This document shows positions 62,750-64,000 of a DNA stretch of 64,000 nt, piece after piece. How positions within the stretch are numbered: the stretch's first letter is position 1; each line of letters starts with the position of its first letter. Both the position numbers and the translations under genes were made by a program. This stretch comes from Tomocerus qinae (Eukaryota; Arthropoda; Collembola; Entomobryomorpha; Tomoceridae), in NCBI GenBank assembly GCA_020055645.1, contig CM034546.1:60326001-60390000 (forward strand). The letters run 5' to 3'. The notes under the pieces were generated by a model. The model saw only the letters and a program-made list of their open reading frames with translations. It was not told the origin of the DNA and searched no databases.

Positions 62750-64000
62750 ACGGGCAATTTTTAAAGCAAGCTTGAAATATGGTGACGGTTTCTTTATATA
62801 TGCTATATGAATTGATTAAAATTGGTTTGATCATTGCGACTAATTCAGTATTTTAGACAGAACTGATCCTGTGTGATATATAATAAACTTAGCCGATATT
62901 TACATTCTACTATACTAAATAAAGAGCCGGAAACAACCGTTATTTAGCTATTCAATAAAGTAAGTTTGTTAAAAGTAATCTCATCTCATTTTTAGCGTAA
63001 ATAATATATGGTTATGGTATCGAATCAATTAATTATTGGTTGGTTTCTTTATATATATCTGCTTGGATTTCCTTACTATTTAATTGGGTTGAATTATTAC
63101 TGTTACCATTATGTTCTGACATCAATGAAGCTTAAAATTTGTAAGGAAAACAGTACCTTACAAATGGTTTTTGGGGAAGTGAATCAAACGAAAGAGTTCA
63201 TTAGAGAGTCCACATTCTCCTCATTATCGTCCATTGCCTGGATATTTTCTGGTGCCGTTACTGAAGGCGTGGTAGAGGATTATGATATAGGCGAGCTGTA
63301 CAAAGAGGAAGAAGTAATTGGGCTACTAGTGCCCGTGGTAGTGGTAAAATGACCTCCATGATTTAGATAAGGCAATTCATAAATTTGACTGCTTTCGGAA
63401 TTGTTAGTGGAAGGAGATCTGCTACCTAGACTGGGGTCTAGGAGGTGGTTGAGGAGTAGGGACCGAAGATTGGGGTTTGCTACACTCTAAATAAATTTCA
63501 GTCATTTTTGTTGAGTAAAATTTTTTTACTCAAGTTTGAGGAGAAATTGGAGAAATGTTGGCTAATTTTTATCTAATCAGGTTGAACATTCAAGGTTGTA
63601 TCAAATGCAGTCAACTGTTTAACAATTTTTAGTCAACTTGGTTGAACATTTAAGAGGTTGTACTAACCGTACTCAACAGTTGCTTAAATTTTGATTAATA
63701 TTGAGTAATATACCAATGTTTCAAATTTTGAGTAAAAAATGTCACCATATTGAGTAATTATTGCTTAATAGTTGAGCATACACTGTTTATTTATTTAACG
63801 GCATGGCTTCGAATGTTTACTTTTTAGAATTTAATTTTTAAAATGTGAAGTTTATTTTACGACATTGGATTCATTACCAAGGTAGGTAAAATTTTAGATT
63901 GTCATAGTGATGGGACATAAAGCAATTTCAGCCTCGAAAAACCGATTTTTTTGCAAATACAATTGAGGTCATGGTTCCATTCTCTTGTACCCTGCGGTTT
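62750..64000. other. No assigned gene; TTGAGTA-rich tail region
   Basis: A 114-codon frame at 63,008-63,352 (+) has a hydrophobic start and acidic end but no recognisable domain. 63,500-63,780 contains scattered TTGAGTAAT / GTTGAACATT / TCAACTTGGTTGAAC words with partial dyad symmetry, possibly an old MITE. Confidence 0.35.

Noticed and set aside
63008..63352. 114-codon + frame as a gene
   Set aside because: The first half is AT-driven hydrophobic sequence, there is no domain, and the start lacks support.
1..64000. tRNA, rRNA or other structured RNA genes
   Set aside because: I looked for cloverleaf-type A/B box patterns and rRNA-like conserved blocks by eye and found none I could defend; a tRNAscan or Infernal run would settle it.

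Overview
The window looks like an AT-rich, repeat-dense piece of a eukaryotic (metazoan, most likely invertebrate) nuclear genome. There are no bacterial-style gene clusters. Instead there are GT-AG introns, several clades of LINE, LTR remnants, Helitrons, hAT- and Tc1/mariner-like MITEs, foldback elements and many minisatellites. I cannot name the species from the sequence.

The main host gene is on the + strand and appears to span 34,030-57,963. Exon 1 (34,030-34,152) encodes the first half of a CARD (death-fold) domain and stops at a consensus GTAAGT donor. After a 20.1 kb intron packed with transposons, exon 2 (54,268-55,512) supplies the second half of the CARD and then a complete protein kinase domain of the eIF2alpha-kinase (PKR/PERK/GCN2) type. 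After a 1.07 kb intron, exon 3 (56,587-57,963) encodes about 458 residues of irregular leucine-rich-repeat-like sequence. All junctions are phase 0. The predicted 914-residue CARD - PKR-like kinase - LRR protein has the parts of an innate-immune or stress sensor in an order I do not know from any described family. It is the most interesting item here.

Region by region: 0-5 kb holds a Helitron 3' end, a broken gene resembling the F54H12.2-like family, and 24-bp and 34-bp minisatellites. 4.3-10 kb is a run of TIR and foldback elements, one carrying a FLYWCH zinc-finger remnant. 10-15 kb has a small foldback, a solo LTR, a hAT-like element with a perfect 8-bp target duplication, and minisatellites. 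15.5-17.1 kb has an uncharacterised acidic reading frame (minus) beside a decayed Helitron helicase (plus). 17.4-18.7 kb is a 23-bp satellite, 19.4-20.4 kb a Helitron, and 20.6-21.9 kb a minisatellite. 23.1-25.2 kb is a 2.1 kb TA-flanked foldback. 26-31 kb has a LINE relic, a minisatellite and MITEs.

Inside intron 1 (34-54 kb) lie three LINE remnants, a nearly complete RNase-H-bearing LINE (44.3-48.7 kb, minus, with frameshifts), a 2 kb foldback with a hAT MITE nested in its terminal repeat, two Helitrons, a perfect 70-bp inverted repeat, and hAT- and TA-type MITEs. Downstream of the gene (58-64 kb) are another 1 kb foldback, an LTR with a primer-binding site, a Helitron almost identical to the one at 52.7 kb, and a PHD-finger/endonuclease LINE fragment cut off before its reverse transcriptase.

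I found no tRNA, rRNA or CRISPR. Most long open frames outside the genes named here are by-products of tandem repeats or inverted repeats.
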